A stretch of 64,000 nucleotides of DNA from Rubripirellula tenax (GTDB lineage Bacteria; Planctomycetota; Planctomycetia; Pirellulales; Pirellulaceae): assembly GCF_007860125.1 (NCBI RefSeq), contig NZ_SJPW01000006.1:553844-617843 (forward strand). The letters run 5' to 3'. Both the position numbers and the translations under genes were made by a program. Under the pieces are notes generated by a model. It had not been told where the DNA came from and did not search any database. It saw only the letters and a list, made by a program, of their open reading frames with translations. The first letter of the stretch is position 1. The number at the start of each line of letters is the position of its first letter. Shown in pieces: positions 36,318-46,376 of this stretch.

Positions 36318-38984
36318 CTATGGTCGTGACGAACCGAACACGGTCGGGATAAAAGCGATCAGGTCGGTGTTGTTGATCAATCCGTCACCGGTGGAATCCA
36401 GTCCGGGAATGTATCCAGCCGAATTGAACAACGATCCAACAAATGCGATCAAGTCCGTGTTGTTGCGGAGTCCGTCACCATTGGTGTCACCAAAAAGTCG
36501 GAAGAAATTGTCATTGGGCACAGCGGCTCGAAGTTGTCCACCGAATTCGACGTTGGCACCCATCGTCGCTCCGCCGGCCACCGCTTGAATTTGAGCTCCG
36601 TTGATGGTCAATCGGTAGTTACCGTCGGCTAGTGAGTTTCCTCGCAGACCAGTGCCTTCCCGAGGTACAGTCGACGCGCCGTCAAAGGTTAGCGTTGCGA
36701 CCGTCTTGCCCGCCACGGTGGCGTTCCCAACGTTCACCGTTCCGACATTGACGCCCGTCGTAATGTTGGTGACCGTAAACGCATTCGCCAACGCAGTCGG
36801 ATTGACCGTCGTATCGAATTCGATTTGAAGCGATGTGACCTGAGATCGCCCTGTCGTCCCGTCGTTGATTTGAATCGGTGAAATTTCCGGCAAGTTGTTC
36901 ACGCCAATCGTAAACATTCTGGTCTGGGTCAGGTTCGTCGAATCGCTGACGCGCACCCGAATGGAATAACTTGCCTTGTTTTCGAAGTCGACGGTTTGCC
37001 CCTGCTTCACAAACAGCTGGTTTCCGACGATGACAAACGTGCCGTTGTCCGTGTCGCCGGTTCCGGTAGCAAGCGTGTAAGTATGCACGTCGGCCGGACT
37101 CGCATCGGTCACGGTGAAGGCGCTGACCAAGGCGTTTCCGGATGTTGTATTCACGTTCTCGTTGACGTTCGTCGTCACGAGCGTAAAGTCCGTCGGCGGA
37201 GCATTGTTCGACGAACCGAATTCCACCGCACCAATGTCCATCGTTACGAAGGCTGGTCGCGGAAATCCACGCTGATCGACGTTGGGTGTACCGGTTTCCG
37301 TTGCCGCATCGATCGCAGGACTTCCCGTCAAAGGCAAGTGGGTGTGCGTCGGGCCTTGATTGTTCTGCAGCGGACCAAGCATTGGATTGATCGGCGTGGC
37401 TACAGTCCCAATACGATTGCCCGATCCGTTAGGTGTCGCCGAGGCGACCAATCCGGTGCCATTGTTGTTGCCGACGATGCTGTTTGTCACCGCTAAGTTC
37501 GCGGCACCACCGCCCGGGGCGACAAAGTCAGCGCTGCCCAAGGTTGCACTGTTGTTGGCGATGATCGTGTTAAGTAGTGATAGCGATTCGCCGCCATTGT
37601 CATCACGGAAAGCGACCCCACCGCCCAACTGACTCGATGTGTTAAGCGTGACCGTACTGTTCACAAACGAAAGGACTGCGTTATCCGCATAGATACCACC
37701 GCCGTTTTGCGCTGCTGCGTTGGTGGAGATCGTCGAGTTCGTGATCGTGAATGTTCCCGCCGCCGTATCGATACCGGCTCCACGTTCGCCGGCGGTGTTG
37801 TTTGCAATGGTCGTGTCCCGAATCGTCACAATACCGCTGCTGTTTGAAATTGCGCCGCCGTTTGCGCCAGCGTTGTTCGTTCGCAGACTGGATCGCGTAA
37901 TCGAAAGATCGCCCCCGAAACTCGCGATCGCCCCACCGTCGCTTGTCGTTGTCGTGTTGTTCGTGAACGTCGAATCCGCGACCGTCAAAAGTCCGCCGGC
38001 TTTGAACACGCCACCACCAAAGTCGGCCGCTTGGTTCGAAGCAACGTTGGATCCAGTGATCGTGATCGCTCCGTCAATGCTATACAAACCGCCAGCATCA
38101 CCCGCACTGGAGTTGCCCGTTAGCTGAGTGTTGGTGAGCGACACCGTACCGTATCCGCTGAAAATACCGCCGCCAAGTTGTCCAAGGCCGGTCGCGGAAT
38201 TGTTGGAAACGGTGCTGCCGGTCAGCGTGATGGCGCCGTTGTTCTCTGAGTAGATTCCTCCGCCAGATCCATAGGCCTGGTTGCCGGTGACGGTGCTATT
38301 GGTCAGCGTGATATCACCGTCGATGTTCATGATGCCACCGCCGATGTAACCCGCTTCGTTGTTGCTGACCGTGCTGTTGTTCAGGGTGACGTTTCCAGCA
38401 GCAGCGCTATAGATTCCCCCACCGCGGTTTGCCGTGTTCCCGGTGACGACACTGTTTTGCAACGTCAGCGTTCCACCGCCTTCGAACAGAATCCCACCAC
38501 CGCCGTCTCCATCAACACGACCGCCACTGATGCTCAACCGTGTCATCGTCACGTTGTTCGCCGATGGACCGATGTCGAAGACTCGAAACTGATTCGCTGC
38601 GCTTGTTTGCGCGTTGATCGAAATTGTTGTCGAACCGGGCTTCGTGATCGTTACGTCGTCGGTGATCGAGATTGGGCCACTAGCAGGCAGAAGCGTGATC
38701 GGGCTTGTGACCGAAGCCGCGAACGTGATCGTATCGGCGCCGGCCGACGCATTCGCGGCATTGACGGCGTCACGGAGCGAGCACATCGCAGCCGTGCAAG
38801 AACCAAACAAAGGGTCACCGGCCGAAACGACCGTGAACGATGCCAAGACGCGACGATCCTCCAAAGTCTCGAACATTCGTTGGCGACGCTTGAGCTTCGA
38901 TCGTTCGGTCGCTGGAGCCGACTTGCGGCGACGGGATCGAATAGCAAAGCGTTCAAGAATGGATTGAATTGGCATGGTTTGCAT
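36318..38984 (-). CDS. Secreted beta-helix surface protein with cadherin-like and dockerin-like ends
   Basis: About 888 residues from the ATG at 38984. The N-terminus is basic, with MFETLEDRRVLASF (same type as in the GH10 protein). Residues 60-560 are Gly/Asn/Thr-rich parallel beta-helix repeats such as NSTVSNNEAGYIGGGI and GSTVSNNSATG, ending in a choice-of-anchor unit (SPAIDAATETGTPNVDQRGFPRP, then IGAVEFG). A cadherin-like module follows (VNENVNTTSGNALVSAF to YSIRVRVSD), then an Ig-like part, and two Ca-loops GDTNGDGLRNNTDLIAF and DSTGDGLINNTDLIAF typical of dockerin-type repeats. It is probably a surface adhesin or polysaccharide-binding protein. No catalytic lyase residues are evident. 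Confidence 0.9.
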   Translation of the reverse strand: MQTMPIQSILERFAIRSRRRKSAPATERSKLKRRQRMFETLEDRRVLASFTVVSAGDPLFGSCTAAMCSLRDAVNAANASAGADTITFAASVTSPITLLPASGPISITDDVTITKPGSTTISINAQTSAANQFRVFDIGPSANNVTMTRLSISGGRVDGDGGGGILFEGGGTLTLQNSVVTGNTANRGGGIYSAAAGNVTLNNSTVSNNEAGYIGGGIMNIDGDITLTNSTVTGNQAYGSGGGIYSENNGAITLTGSTVSNNSATGLGQLGGGIFSGYGTVSLTNTQLTGNSSAGDAGGLYSIDGAITITGSNVASNQAADFGGGVFKAGGLLTVADSTFTNNTTTTSDGGAIASFGGDLSITRSSLRTNNAGANGGAISNSSGIVTIRDTTIANNTAGERGAGIDTAAGTFTITNSTISTNAAAQNGGGIYADNAVLSFVNSTVTLNTSSQLGGGVAFRDDNGGESLSLLNTIIANNSATLGSADFVAPGGGAANLAVTNSIVGNNNGTGLVASATPNGSGNRIGTVATPINPMLGPLQNNQGPTHTHLPLTGSPAIDAATETGTPNVDQRGFPRPAFVTMDIGAVEFGSSNNAPPTDFTLVTTNVNENVNTTSGNALVSAFTVTDASPADVHTYTLATGTGDTDNGTFVIVGNQLFVKQGQTVDFENKASYSIRVRVSDSTNLTQTRMFTIGVNNLPEISPIQINDGTTGRSQVTSLQIEFDTTVNPTALANAFTVTNITTGVNVGTVNVGNATVAGKTVATLTFDGASTVPREGTGLRGNSLADGNYRLTINGAQIQAVAGGATMGANVEFGGQLRAAVPNDNFFRLFGDTNGDGLRNNTDLIAFVGSLFNSAGYIPGLDSTGDGLINNTDLIAFIPTVFGSSRP

Positions 38985-39381
38985 CAAGCGATAGGGATGA
39001 GAAAAGACGCCGGATCAGCGCCACTGCAATCATTGCGAAGCGAACCTTCGGGCGAGCTGAACGCCCTTGGCGTTCGCTAATGATAAACGATCGGCTGGCG
39101 AACGTTGCATACGGTTTTAACAATTTTTCGGGATGGGCTGCCAATTTCGTGTGTTCGGCTCTCCAGTGCCCCCCTAGTGTGGATGTCTGAGGATCGGCCG
39201 AATGTACTCCCGTATCGATACTCAATCGGAAAAGGCCGTTCAATCTGAAGCTCCAAGGACGACTTTCCTGGGGTGGCAACAACCGTCGTGGTAATTACTG
39301 GACAAATGCGCCGTAGCTTTCTTTGGCTTTTCGCCGCACCTATTTATTTGTTGAAACGAAACCTAAACCGGCTATTCACAG
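38985..39381. other. Divergent intergenic region with a strong small hairpin
   Basis: About 400 bases between divergent genes. The only feature is a perfect 7-base stem GAACGCC/GGCGTTC with a three-base loop at 39059-39075, which would lie in the 5' leader of the beta-helix gene, about 75 bases before its start. No gene is seen. Confidence 0.45.
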
Positions 39382-40989
39382 ATGGGCTACCCCGGACATA
39401 GAAAAACGCGTCCACGATCAATTTTAGTGATTGTGGGCGGCCTCGCGGCCTGGGGTGCCTTGTGGGGCGGCGCAATCATTTTGGTCCCTCAGCTGAACGT
39501 CGCGTTGACGACGGGTGACGAACCGGTCGAAATGACTTGGCAAGAACTTGCCGACCATGGGATTTCGTCCAACGCCCACATACGCCTTGTGGGAATCCAA
39601 CTTGTCGGCCCAAACCCGCTGGATGAGTTCGAGGGTCTGCCACCTGGACAGGTCAACGAAGTGTTGGCGGATATCGCTGCGCGGCCCGTCGTTGTCGCTC
39701 CGCTAGATGTTGATCCGAACTTGACCCCCGAGACGATCACGGTACCGATCAGCCGGGCCGCGTTGGCTGCGGCCTATGCCGAGGCGGAAGAATCAAACAC
39801 GCTCACCGGGCGATTTTCCGTTCGCGGATTCGAGAGCCCGACCGACGATATAGCTGGCGAATTCGCGGCTGACTTGATCAACGTCGCTGCTTCGGATGAG
39901 GGGCAATCAAACCGCTTTACCTATCAACCCATCAGTGCGGTTTGCGCGCCAGCGGATGCGATACAGTATTTTGCGCTCGGAATCATCGTTTCCGCCATTG
40001 GCTTAGTCGTGTGCGGCGCCGGCGGCCCGTCTGTCTTATGCTGCTTCTTTTTTCAGGGCCCATCGCTGCTTAGCTTGCTCGGATACCCGATGCGTTACGG
40101 GCGCGCGGGCCGAATGACGCGGATCATCTACGGCCTGATCGGACTATCGTTGATCGGTTACGGATACGAGCAGTTGATCGTCGAAGGGCGGATCCACAAG
40201 GTTGATGCGAACATCCTCAGCTGCGTGCTCGGATATCTTGAACTCTCCGTGGGATCGGCCGCGTTGCTGGGTGCACTGGTCAACGCGTTGGCCGCTAAAT
40301 GGCAGGCATCGACCGAAGTTCGTGGCGACGTGAAGACCGTTGCGAAACAGAAGATGACCTATTCCCAAGTTTGTGGGATGGAACGCGAGGACGCAGTTAC
40401 AAGCCGCCGATATTGCGAACGATCGGTTGTATCCCAAAATCGTGAAAACCTGGATTCGTCTGTGAAGGCAGTGACCAGCGCATTGGAAACGTTGGAATTT
40501 TCAGCGGCTGCGTCGGTCCAATGGCGAAGCAGTCGCGAGCGAGAAAACGCGTCTCTTTCGACCGACTCGATCCAGATCGGATGTCAGAACATGGTCGTTG
40601 CCGAAGTCCAAAAATGTTCGGACGAAACGCAAACGCGATTGATCAGCATGCTGGACGACGGCCTGACGCTGATCACCCTGTCGCCGGGCGATGGCGACAT
40701 TGGCGGACGACGCCTTGGCTCGGCCGGGTACTATGCGGTATGCGAAAGCAGTGATCCGCAAACAATGCTGGCGAACCATCTTGAGCAAACCGTTTCGATG
40801 GCAGAGAAACGAGGTACGGCTGTGGTCTCCTTCGACGCGTCCGAAATTATCGACGTTTCACAGTTTGCCAGTCGCGTGCTTGCAAGCGTCCAAACCCAGT
40901 ACGGTGAAGCTCACTACGAAGTTGGCAACGCTCGATACGGACGATTCCGATTCCCACCGCAACCGATTGCCCAGCCCGTTCTGGCGTAA
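39382..40989 (+). CDS. Multi-pass membrane protein of unknown function
   Basis: 535 residues from the ATG at 39382. One helix at about residues 14-36 (ILVIVGGLAAWGALWGGAIILV) is followed by an extracytoplasmic segment of about 160 residues. A cluster of helices lies between 200 and 310 (YFALGIIVSAIGLVVCGAGG, SVLCCFFFQGPSLLSLLGY, IIYGLIGLSLIGYGYE, CVLGYLELSVGSAALLGALV). The last 220 residues are soluble and probably cytoplasmic, with alternating strands and helices. A motif rich in Cys lies around PSVLCCFFF. I recognise no family. Confidence 0.66.
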   Translation: MGYPGHRKTRPRSILVIVGGLAAWGALWGGAIILVPQLNVALTTGDEPVEMTWQELADHGISSNAHIRLVGIQLVGPNPLDEFEGLPPGQVNEVLADIAARPVVVAPLDVDPNLTPETITVPISRAALAAAYAEAEESNTLTGRFSVRGFESPTDDIAGEFAADLINVAASDEGQSNRFTYQPISAVCAPADAIQYFALGIIVSAIGLVVCGAGGPSVLCCFFFQGPSLLSLLGYPMRYGRAGRMTRIIYGLIGLSLIGYGYEQLIVEGRIHKVDANILSCVLGYLELSVGSAALLGALVNALAAKWQASTEVRGDVKTVAKQKMTYSQVCGMEREDAVTSRRYCERSVVSQNRENLDSSVKAVTSALETLEFSAAASVQWRSSRERENASLSTDSIQIGCQNMVVAEVQKCSDETQTRLISMLDDGLTLITLSPGDGDIGGRRLGSAGYYAVCESSDPQTMLANHLEQTVSMAEKRGTAVVSFDASEIIDVSQFASRVLASVQTQYGEAHYEVGNARYGRFRFPPQPIAQPVLA

Positions 40990-41026
40990 AAGCCAGAGCG
41001 ACGGGCCCCTTTCGCCAAAGCAGCGA

Positions 41027-41458
41027 TCAAACGCGCAGTCTGAGCTCTTGCTTGAGCGATTCAATCTGCAGTCGCCACGTTTCGATGTCGTCGTCCGCAT
41101 CGTCCCAACGCAAATACATCTCCGATTCAGACGCCAGAACTCGATTGAGGGCTTCGATTGTGTCGGGCACCAGGCTTTGAACCAAGACATCCAGGTTTTG
41201 GTTTTCTTCAAGCCAGCGATGCGCCGAATCGGGCAGTCCCTCGCGGGCTCCGAAGAGCAGGCCTCTCAGCATTTCCGCCGTGCAAACGACTCCGACACAG
41301 GCCAGCATGCCCAACTGATTCACACGCCCGCTTTCGGAAGTGTGATCGGTCAGGTCGAGGCAGTGATCAAAGAACGCAATCGCGTCGGAATCCCACAGAT
41401 CCTCGAGCCAATCGCACGCTATATCACTGTCGAACGTGCGTGGTCCCCAAACGCCCAT
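41027..41458 (-). CDS. DUF4259-domain protein
   Basis: 143 residues from the ATG at 41458. It opens MGVWGPRTFDSDIACDWLEDL, the standard beginning of DUF4259 proteins (MG.WG...F..D.A.D...D). A helical body follows (GMLACVGVVCTAEMLRGLL), and YLRWDDADDDIETWRLQIESLKQEL ends it. The protein is acidic and cytoplasmic. DUF4259 has no known activity. It converges with the unknown membrane-protein gene and lies 57 bases from the DUF1598 gene on the same strand. Confidence 0.85.
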   Translation of the reverse strand: MGVWGPRTFDSDIACDWLEDLWDSDAIAFFDHCLDLTDHTSESGRVNQLGMLACVGVVCTAEMLRGLLFGAREGLPDSAHRWLEENQNLDVLVQSLVPDTIEALNRVLASESEMYLRWDDADDDIETWRLQIESLKQELRLRV

Positions 41459-41514
41459 CAAAAACTCGCCGGGATCGTGTCATCATTCCAAAGCGGCAAA
41501 AAAGCAGGCATCAC

Positions 41515-42900
41515 CTACTGATTCCACCACCAACGATCGGTCGCCGATGCGAGTGCTGCTTGACGCGATTGTGCCAATTCGGGCATCGCCGACTGTTTCT
41601 GCACGATCGAAAACGCATCGATATCAACACCGCCCGAAGCGGTCACGACCCAGCCGTTTCGCCCGTGAATGAAACTGCACTGCGGGTCAACGCTGCGAGG
41701 AACACCGTAGGACGCCAATTCGATCGAGTTTTCGGTTTGCGATAGAGTCGAAAGATCGAGTCCAGCCTTTTCGCCCAAACGCTCTTGCACGATCAACGTC
41801 GCAACAACGGTCAGGTCCATTGCGTTTTCAAGATCGGCAAAAACAGGGATCTCTTTTGCAAGTTGCGCGAAAGAGTCGGTCATCTTGTCGGCCCACGCCT
41901 GTGCCATCTTGTCTGTACGTCCACCGGCGGCAACGGTCCCGTCGGCCGAGACCAAATCTTGCTCGGTCATCGTTTTGACGCGGCGACCGGAGAGCTTCCA
42001 AGCCAAGCCGTCATCGGATTTCGCCATCGCGTCATAGTCGCAAGCCATCCACCAACGTGGATTCGAACCGGCACCTTGTCGACCGTTCTTGGCCATTTCT
42101 AAGTAGCTCGGCAAACCGGCAACCGGTGAAGGCGCCAGTCCCATCGCGACGCGTTTCATTTCAAAGTCAGCGGCAACCATCGTGCGAGCGAAACGGCTGT
42201 CGGCGGGAATGCCCGTCAATTGGATCATCTGTGGACCAAAAGCCTCTTTCATCGAAGCTTCCAACGCGACCGGGTTTTGGCCGGGCCGAAGTTTGACGCG
42301 GCTAAGCATTTGTTGCAAACGACGGCGACCTTCGGGCGTCGGCTCGATTGAGCAGCTGATACCGGCTTCGCGTGCCGCTTCGACACTACGCATGGCGACG
42401 ACCAAATCGGCAAGCCGCATCGTCGAATCGCCCGAAACCGTACCGACAACACTGCCGTCATCGAGCAGTTTCCAAGGTTCGGCGGGACCAGCGATCACGA
42501 CGTCATGTTTGTCTTCATCAACAAACACATAGTCGATGCGTTGCAGACCGGCCAAAAACTCAATGTCTTCCGAAATCGGTTGTCCCGTTTGGTCGCGTTC
42601 CGAAATCGCTTTCTGTAAACCAGACAACGAGATCATTCGCAATTCGGTCGCCTCGTTCAATGCGCCATCAGCGGGCTGAATCGTTTGACGAAGAACGCCA
42701 GCGAATTCTTGCTTCTCGTCGTTGGTCGCCGATCGAACGACGCCGGCGGCATCGATCATCACGCCCCCGACCGATCGTTGTGCCCCAATCCCCGAGATTC
42801 CTCCGTGGACCGAAATGGCTGCACAAAGGACGGCCGCCGAGCAGACCGGAACCATGAAGAAGTGTTTGATTGAACGAGAGGGGCGGGGGGCCAAATCCAT
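41515..42900 (-). CDS. Secreted DUF1598 protein
   Basis: 461 residues from the ATG at 42900. A signal peptide is present (IKHFFMVPVCSAAVLCAAISVHG). The body matches my memory of DUF1598, a planctomycete-restricted family: MISLSGLQKAI, LAGLQRIDYVFVDEDKHDVVIAGPAEPWK, RLADLVVAMRSV and ISCSIEPTPEGRRRLQ, followed by FARTMVAADFEMKRVAMGL and PRWWMACDYDAM. The C-terminus contains LENAMDLTVVATLI. No enzyme motif is recognised. The location is exported and the function unknown. The upstream gene is divergent, with about 90 bases between starts. Confidence 0.83.
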   Translation of the reverse strand: MDLAPRPSRSIKHFFMVPVCSAAVLCAAISVHGGISGIGAQRSVGGVMIDAAGVVRSATNDEKQEFAGVLRQTIQPADGALNEATELRMISLSGLQKAISERDQTGQPISEDIEFLAGLQRIDYVFVDEDKHDVVIAGPAEPWKLLDDGSVVGTVSGDSTMRLADLVVAMRSVEAAREAGISCSIEPTPEGRRRLQQMLSRVKLRPGQNPVALEASMKEAFGPQMIQLTGIPADSRFARTMVAADFEMKRVAMGLAPSPVAGLPSYLEMAKNGRQGAGSNPRWWMACDYDAMAKSDDGLAWKLSGRRVKTMTEQDLVSADGTVAAGGRTDKMAQAWADKMTDSFAQLAKEIPVFADLENAMDLTVVATLIVQERLGEKAGLDLSTLSQTENSIELASYGVPRSVDPQCSFIHGRNGWVVTASGGVDIDAFSIVQKQSAMPELAQSRQAALASATDRWWWNQ

Positions 42901-42990
42901 CGTAGTGGATCTCCGGGTAAGGCGCGTCGATCGGGGTAGCGTCCGTATGGACGCCCCGCGTACTAGAGTCGAGGTCAGACGCTAGGATAG

Positions 42991-45081
42991 TTGGCACCCA
43001 TTCATCCAGCAACAGAAGCTTTTCGGTTCAGTGCCACGATCGTGAACAATCCTCCCCATCCCAGCCAGCCGCCGGCTTCGTCGCCCGCTATCGCCCGCCC
43101 GGGCGCCTATCTGGTGCTACGCAGTGAGGGCCGTTGGAGCGACGTTTTTCGCCTATTGTCCCCTGCCGAAGCGGTCATCGGCCGGTCGTCGTCGTGCCAA
43201 ATCGTCCTGCGCAGCGACCAAGCCAGCCGCCGCCACGGGCGTGTCTTCTGGTCCGCGTCGCCTAAGGGAGACTCAGCGGGGGGATGGCAAATCGAAGACT
43301 TGGGCAGCCGGAATGGCGTTTTTGTCAACGGAAAACGAATCGAAGGCACTTCGCCGTTGGTGACCGGAGACGTCATCGTCATCGCCGGATTTTCGATCAC
43401 CTTTACCGATCGTATCGATGCTGCGGCGCCGCAGCCCGAAATTTCGGGCCGTCACGCCACCGACGATCAACTGACCTCGGAAATTGACCCCGCGTCGATC
43501 ACGGACCGACGTCGCCAAAGCGCCTACTTACACTCCGGCAACCAACCCAGTGGTACCCAGACGCCGGGCGGAAGTTTGCCGTTGCTGAAGTTGGCGTTCA
43601 TCCTGGCTCGCCAAAACGAACCCGCCGACGCGGTCGAGAACGTCCTGGATGCGATCGTCAACAATGTGGCCGTCGATACGGTGGGCGTCTATTTACAGCC
43701 GCCAACGACTGCGACATCCGGCGCCCCCAACGATGTCACCAACATCCCGTTGGTGTCGACACGTCAAACCGGTTCCCGCAGTTACCGACGACCGCCGGAA
43801 TCTTTGTTGATCGCCGTCGCGGCCGAGGATGGACAGGCGACGCTGGCCCGAAACGTGTTGGGCGATACGCAACTGGCGACCGAAAACAGCCGCGGCGAAA
43901 TCGATACCGAGAGTCTGATTTTGTCGCCGATTCGCCGCATTGGCGGACCGTTGTTGGGAATGCTGCACCTGACGACATCCGCAGGCGGCACGCCACTGTC
44001 GTCGTCGGATCTAGAATTCGTGGTTGCCGCGTGCGAGATTTTGGCGGAATCACTGGCCAATCAACTCGACCGTCAAGCCTTGGATAAGGCCCTGCATCGG
44101 AGCCGCCGCACGATTCAGCAGCTCAAGTCGCGGTTGGGCGACAAAGTTCACATCGTCGGCGGAAGCGACGCGATTGCCGATGTGATCGAAAAAATCAGCT
44201 TGGCTGCACCGACGGCCGCAACCGTTCTGGTACGAGGCGAATCGGGCGTCGGCAAAGAACTGGTTGCCGCTGCCCTGCACCATAACAGCAACCGAAAAGA
44301 CGGCCCCCTGGTCTGCCTCAATTGCGCCGCACTTTCACCGACCTTGCTGGAAAGCGAGTTGTTTGGGCACGAAAAAGGTGCCTTCACCGGTGCGACCGAT
44401 CGAAAACGCGGCAAGTTTGAAATGGCCGATGGTGGTACGTTGATGCTGGACGAGATCGGCGAAATGGGCGCCGACGTCCAAGCGAAATTCCTAAGGGTGT
44501 TGGAAGGCCATGCGTTTGAACGCGTCGGCGGCCACGAATCGATTCGCGTGGACGTGCGAGTCGTTGCGGCAACCAACCGAGATCTGCAGTCGATGGTTTC
44601 CGAAGGAACCTTTCGACAAGACTTGTTCTATCGTTTGAATGTCGTTGAAATCGTCGTGCCGCCGCTACGCAATCGCGAAGGCGACGTGGTTATGTTGGCC
44701 GACTTTTTTCTGCAACGGTTCAACACCGAAATGGGCCGTAAAATTTCCGGCATCACCGATGCCGCAAAGAAGCGGCTGCGGGGCTATTCTTGGCCCGGTA
44801 ATATCCGCGAGTTGAAGAACGTGATCGAGCGCGCCGTCGTACTCAATCGAAAAGATGTGATCGATGAAAGCGACTTGTCTTTGTCGCCGACGGCAGATGC
44901 CTCAAACGCAAAGTTTGGCGGATCTGAAATTTCGCCGGAAACAACACTGGCCGATCTCGAACGGGCCCACATCGAACGTGTCCTGCAGTACACCGAGGGC
45001 AACAAGAGCCGTGCCGCATCAATCCTTGGGATCGAGCGAAGCACTTTGGACCGAAAGTTGAAGCGTTACAGCGACGCGTGA
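42991..45081 (+). CDS. Sigma-54-dependent activator with FHA and GAF domains
   Basis: Up to 696 residues from TTG at 42991 (GTG at 43042 is an alternative). Residues 40-130 are an FHA domain ([35 protein letters not shown]) that reads phosphothreonine. Residues 190-360 are GAF-like. Residues 385-620 are the AAA+ domain with Walker A GESGVGKE, the sigma-54 contact loop GAFTGATD, Walker [10 protein letters not shown], and R-finger segment [10 protein letters not shown]. The C-terminal Fis-type helix-turn-helix is [23 protein letters not shown]. It should drive RpoN promoters in response to a Ser/Thr kinase signal. There is no receiver domain. Its targets are not visible here. Confidence 0.94.
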   Translation: MAPIHPATEAFRFSATIVNNPPHPSQPPASSPAIARPGAYLVLRSEGRWSDVFRLLSPAEAVIGRSSSCQIVLRSDQASRRHGRVFWSASPKGDSAGGWQIEDLGSRNGVFVNGKRIEGTSPLVTGDVIVIAGFSITFTDRIDAAAPQPEISGRHATDDQLTSEIDPASITDRRRQSAYLHSGNQPSGTQTPGGSLPLLKLAFILARQNEPADAVENVLDAIVNNVAVDTVGVYLQPPTTATSGAPNDVTNIPLVSTRQTGSRSYRRPPESLLIAVAAEDGQATLARNVLGDTQLATENSRGEIDTESLILSPIRRIGGPLLGMLHLTTSAGGTPLSSSDLEFVVAACEILAESLANQLDRQALDKALHRSRRTIQQLKSRLGDKVHIVGGSDAIADVIEKISLAAPTAATVLVRGESGVGKELVAAALHHNSNRKDGPLVCLNCAALSPTLLESELFGHEKGAFTGATDRKRGKFEMADGGTLMLDEIGEMGADVQAKFLRVLEGHAFERVGGHESIRVDVRVVAATNRDLQSMVSEGTFRQDLFYRLNVVEIVVPPLRNREGDVVMLADFFLQRFNTEMGRKISGITDAAKKRLRGYSWPGNIRELKNVIERAVVLNRKDVIDESDLSLSPTADASNAKFGGSEISPETTLADLERAHIERVLQYTEGNKSRAASILGIERSTLDRKLKRYSDA

Positions 45082-45091
45082 ACGAGACGAT

Positions 45092-46237
45092 TCAGTCTTC
45101 GGCGTTGACGCGCAGCATCTTCAAACTCTTATCGGATTGGTCGATCTCGAATTTGAACTTACCCAAAAAGCTCATCCCCAACAGAGGTTCGGCATTGGTC
45201 GCCGCTTCATCCAGCACCGCTGCCTCGACGTTTTCTGCCTCGAATTCGCCCACACGCACTCGCGCCAACGTAACCGCACGAGCAGGAATCTCGCGTCCGT
45301 CCGCCAAAATCATCCGCAACTGAGGCGCGTCGGACGGGACGACGATCCCCAAATCACTAGCCGTTTTCGACGGAAGACTGATCAGGTTCGCACCGCTGTC
45401 GACGACCATTCGCGTCGTTTCGCGACCAACAACCACGTCGACATACAACGAATTGTTGACAACGTCTAACTTGATGGTTTCGCTGAAGACTTCTTGCTCG
45501 ATTCGTTGCAAACGTTTGTCGATCGACGACAAAATGGCATCGGCGGTTAGACCTTCCGGTGTTTCAAAGTTGGCCCGCATGACCCGCAACGCAATCTGAA
45601 CGGGCTGTTCCAGCAGCGACTGATCCAATTCGGATTTCAATTTCTTGTAGTCGCTTCGGATCGCAAGCACGGTCTCGGCATACGCCGATTCGGCTGCGTT
45701 CAACGCCACTCGTTTCGTCGCCAACAACTCCTTCTTGGAACTCTTTTCACTCTCAAGAAGCTTGGTCCGTGCAACGCCCGCATTGACCAAACCGACCAAA
45801 CGGTTGTGTGCGGTCACGTCGCCGCCGGCGATGCGCGCAAGCTGCAGATTCAGTTCTCCGTACTGGATATTCAATCGCTTCAGTTCCATGTCGATGGCAC
45901 TGATGTGCTCGCCTACTTGCTTCCAGTCTTGGTACACGAGTTTCAGCTCGCGTCGCGAACGGGCCAAACCGCTGATCGCGCGAGCAACTTCGGATGTATT
46001 GGTGGACTGAATGACCTTGCCGGCCCGCCTCAACTGGACGCCATCCAAAATGGCTTCCGCTTTGGCGACAACATCGGGCGAAAACTTCTCAGTCGCAGCC
46101 GGTGCCTCGACCGAACCCTGGGCCATGGCCACCGGCCCGACCAAGACGAACGCCGCCGCGATGAGGACGCCAGCAACAAACTGTCGCGATCGAAGGATGT
46201 GCGAACGGTGCGGTAACGGCATGGCAGGCGACTTCAT
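45092..46237 (-). CDS. Secreted retropepsin-like aspartic protease with coiled coil
   Basis: 381 residues from the ATG at 46237, with a signal peptide (FVAGVLIAAAFVLVGPVAMAQ). Residues 60-230 are a long helical, coiled-coil region (LARSRRELKLVYQDWKQVGEH and onward, with several KLL.SEKSSKKELL heptads). Residues 260-375 are a retropepsin-type domain: NNSLYVDVVVG, the catalytic VVDSGANLISLPS (D-S-G-A in place of D-T/S-G-A), then RMILADG and a LLGMSFLGKFKFEID flap-and-tail. Bacterial relatives (clan AA) are single-domain dimeric proteases. The target is unknown. It converges with the sigma-54 activator gene, 10 bases apart. Confidence 0.87.
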   Translation of the reverse strand: MKSPAMPLPHRSHILRSRQFVAGVLIAAAFVLVGPVAMAQGSVEAPAATEKFSPDVVAKAEAILDGVQLRRAGKVIQSTNTSEVARAISGLARSRRELKLVYQDWKQVGEHISAIDMELKRLNIQYGELNLQLARIAGGDVTAHNRLVGLVNAGVARTKLLESEKSSKKELLATKRVALNAAESAYAETVLAIRSDYKKLKSELDQSLLEQPVQIALRVMRANFETPEGLTADAILSSIDKRLQRIEQEVFSETIKLDVVNNSLYVDVVVGRETTRMVVDSGANLISLPSKTASDLGIVVPSDAPQLRMILADGREIPARAVTLARVRVGEFEAENVEAAVLDEAATNAEPLLGMSFLGKFKFEIDQSDKSLKMLRVNAED

Positions 46238-46376
46238 AGAGTGGGCAAACGTGACGAAGCTCTAGTTTAGCAACGCTGGCCGAAAAGTGCCGCCGACCTG
46301 TGTCGCGACTTCGTCGGTTAAGCTAGATCGTACCGAAATCTGCTGCGGTGAACTTACAACGTGATGAAGAGAACGG

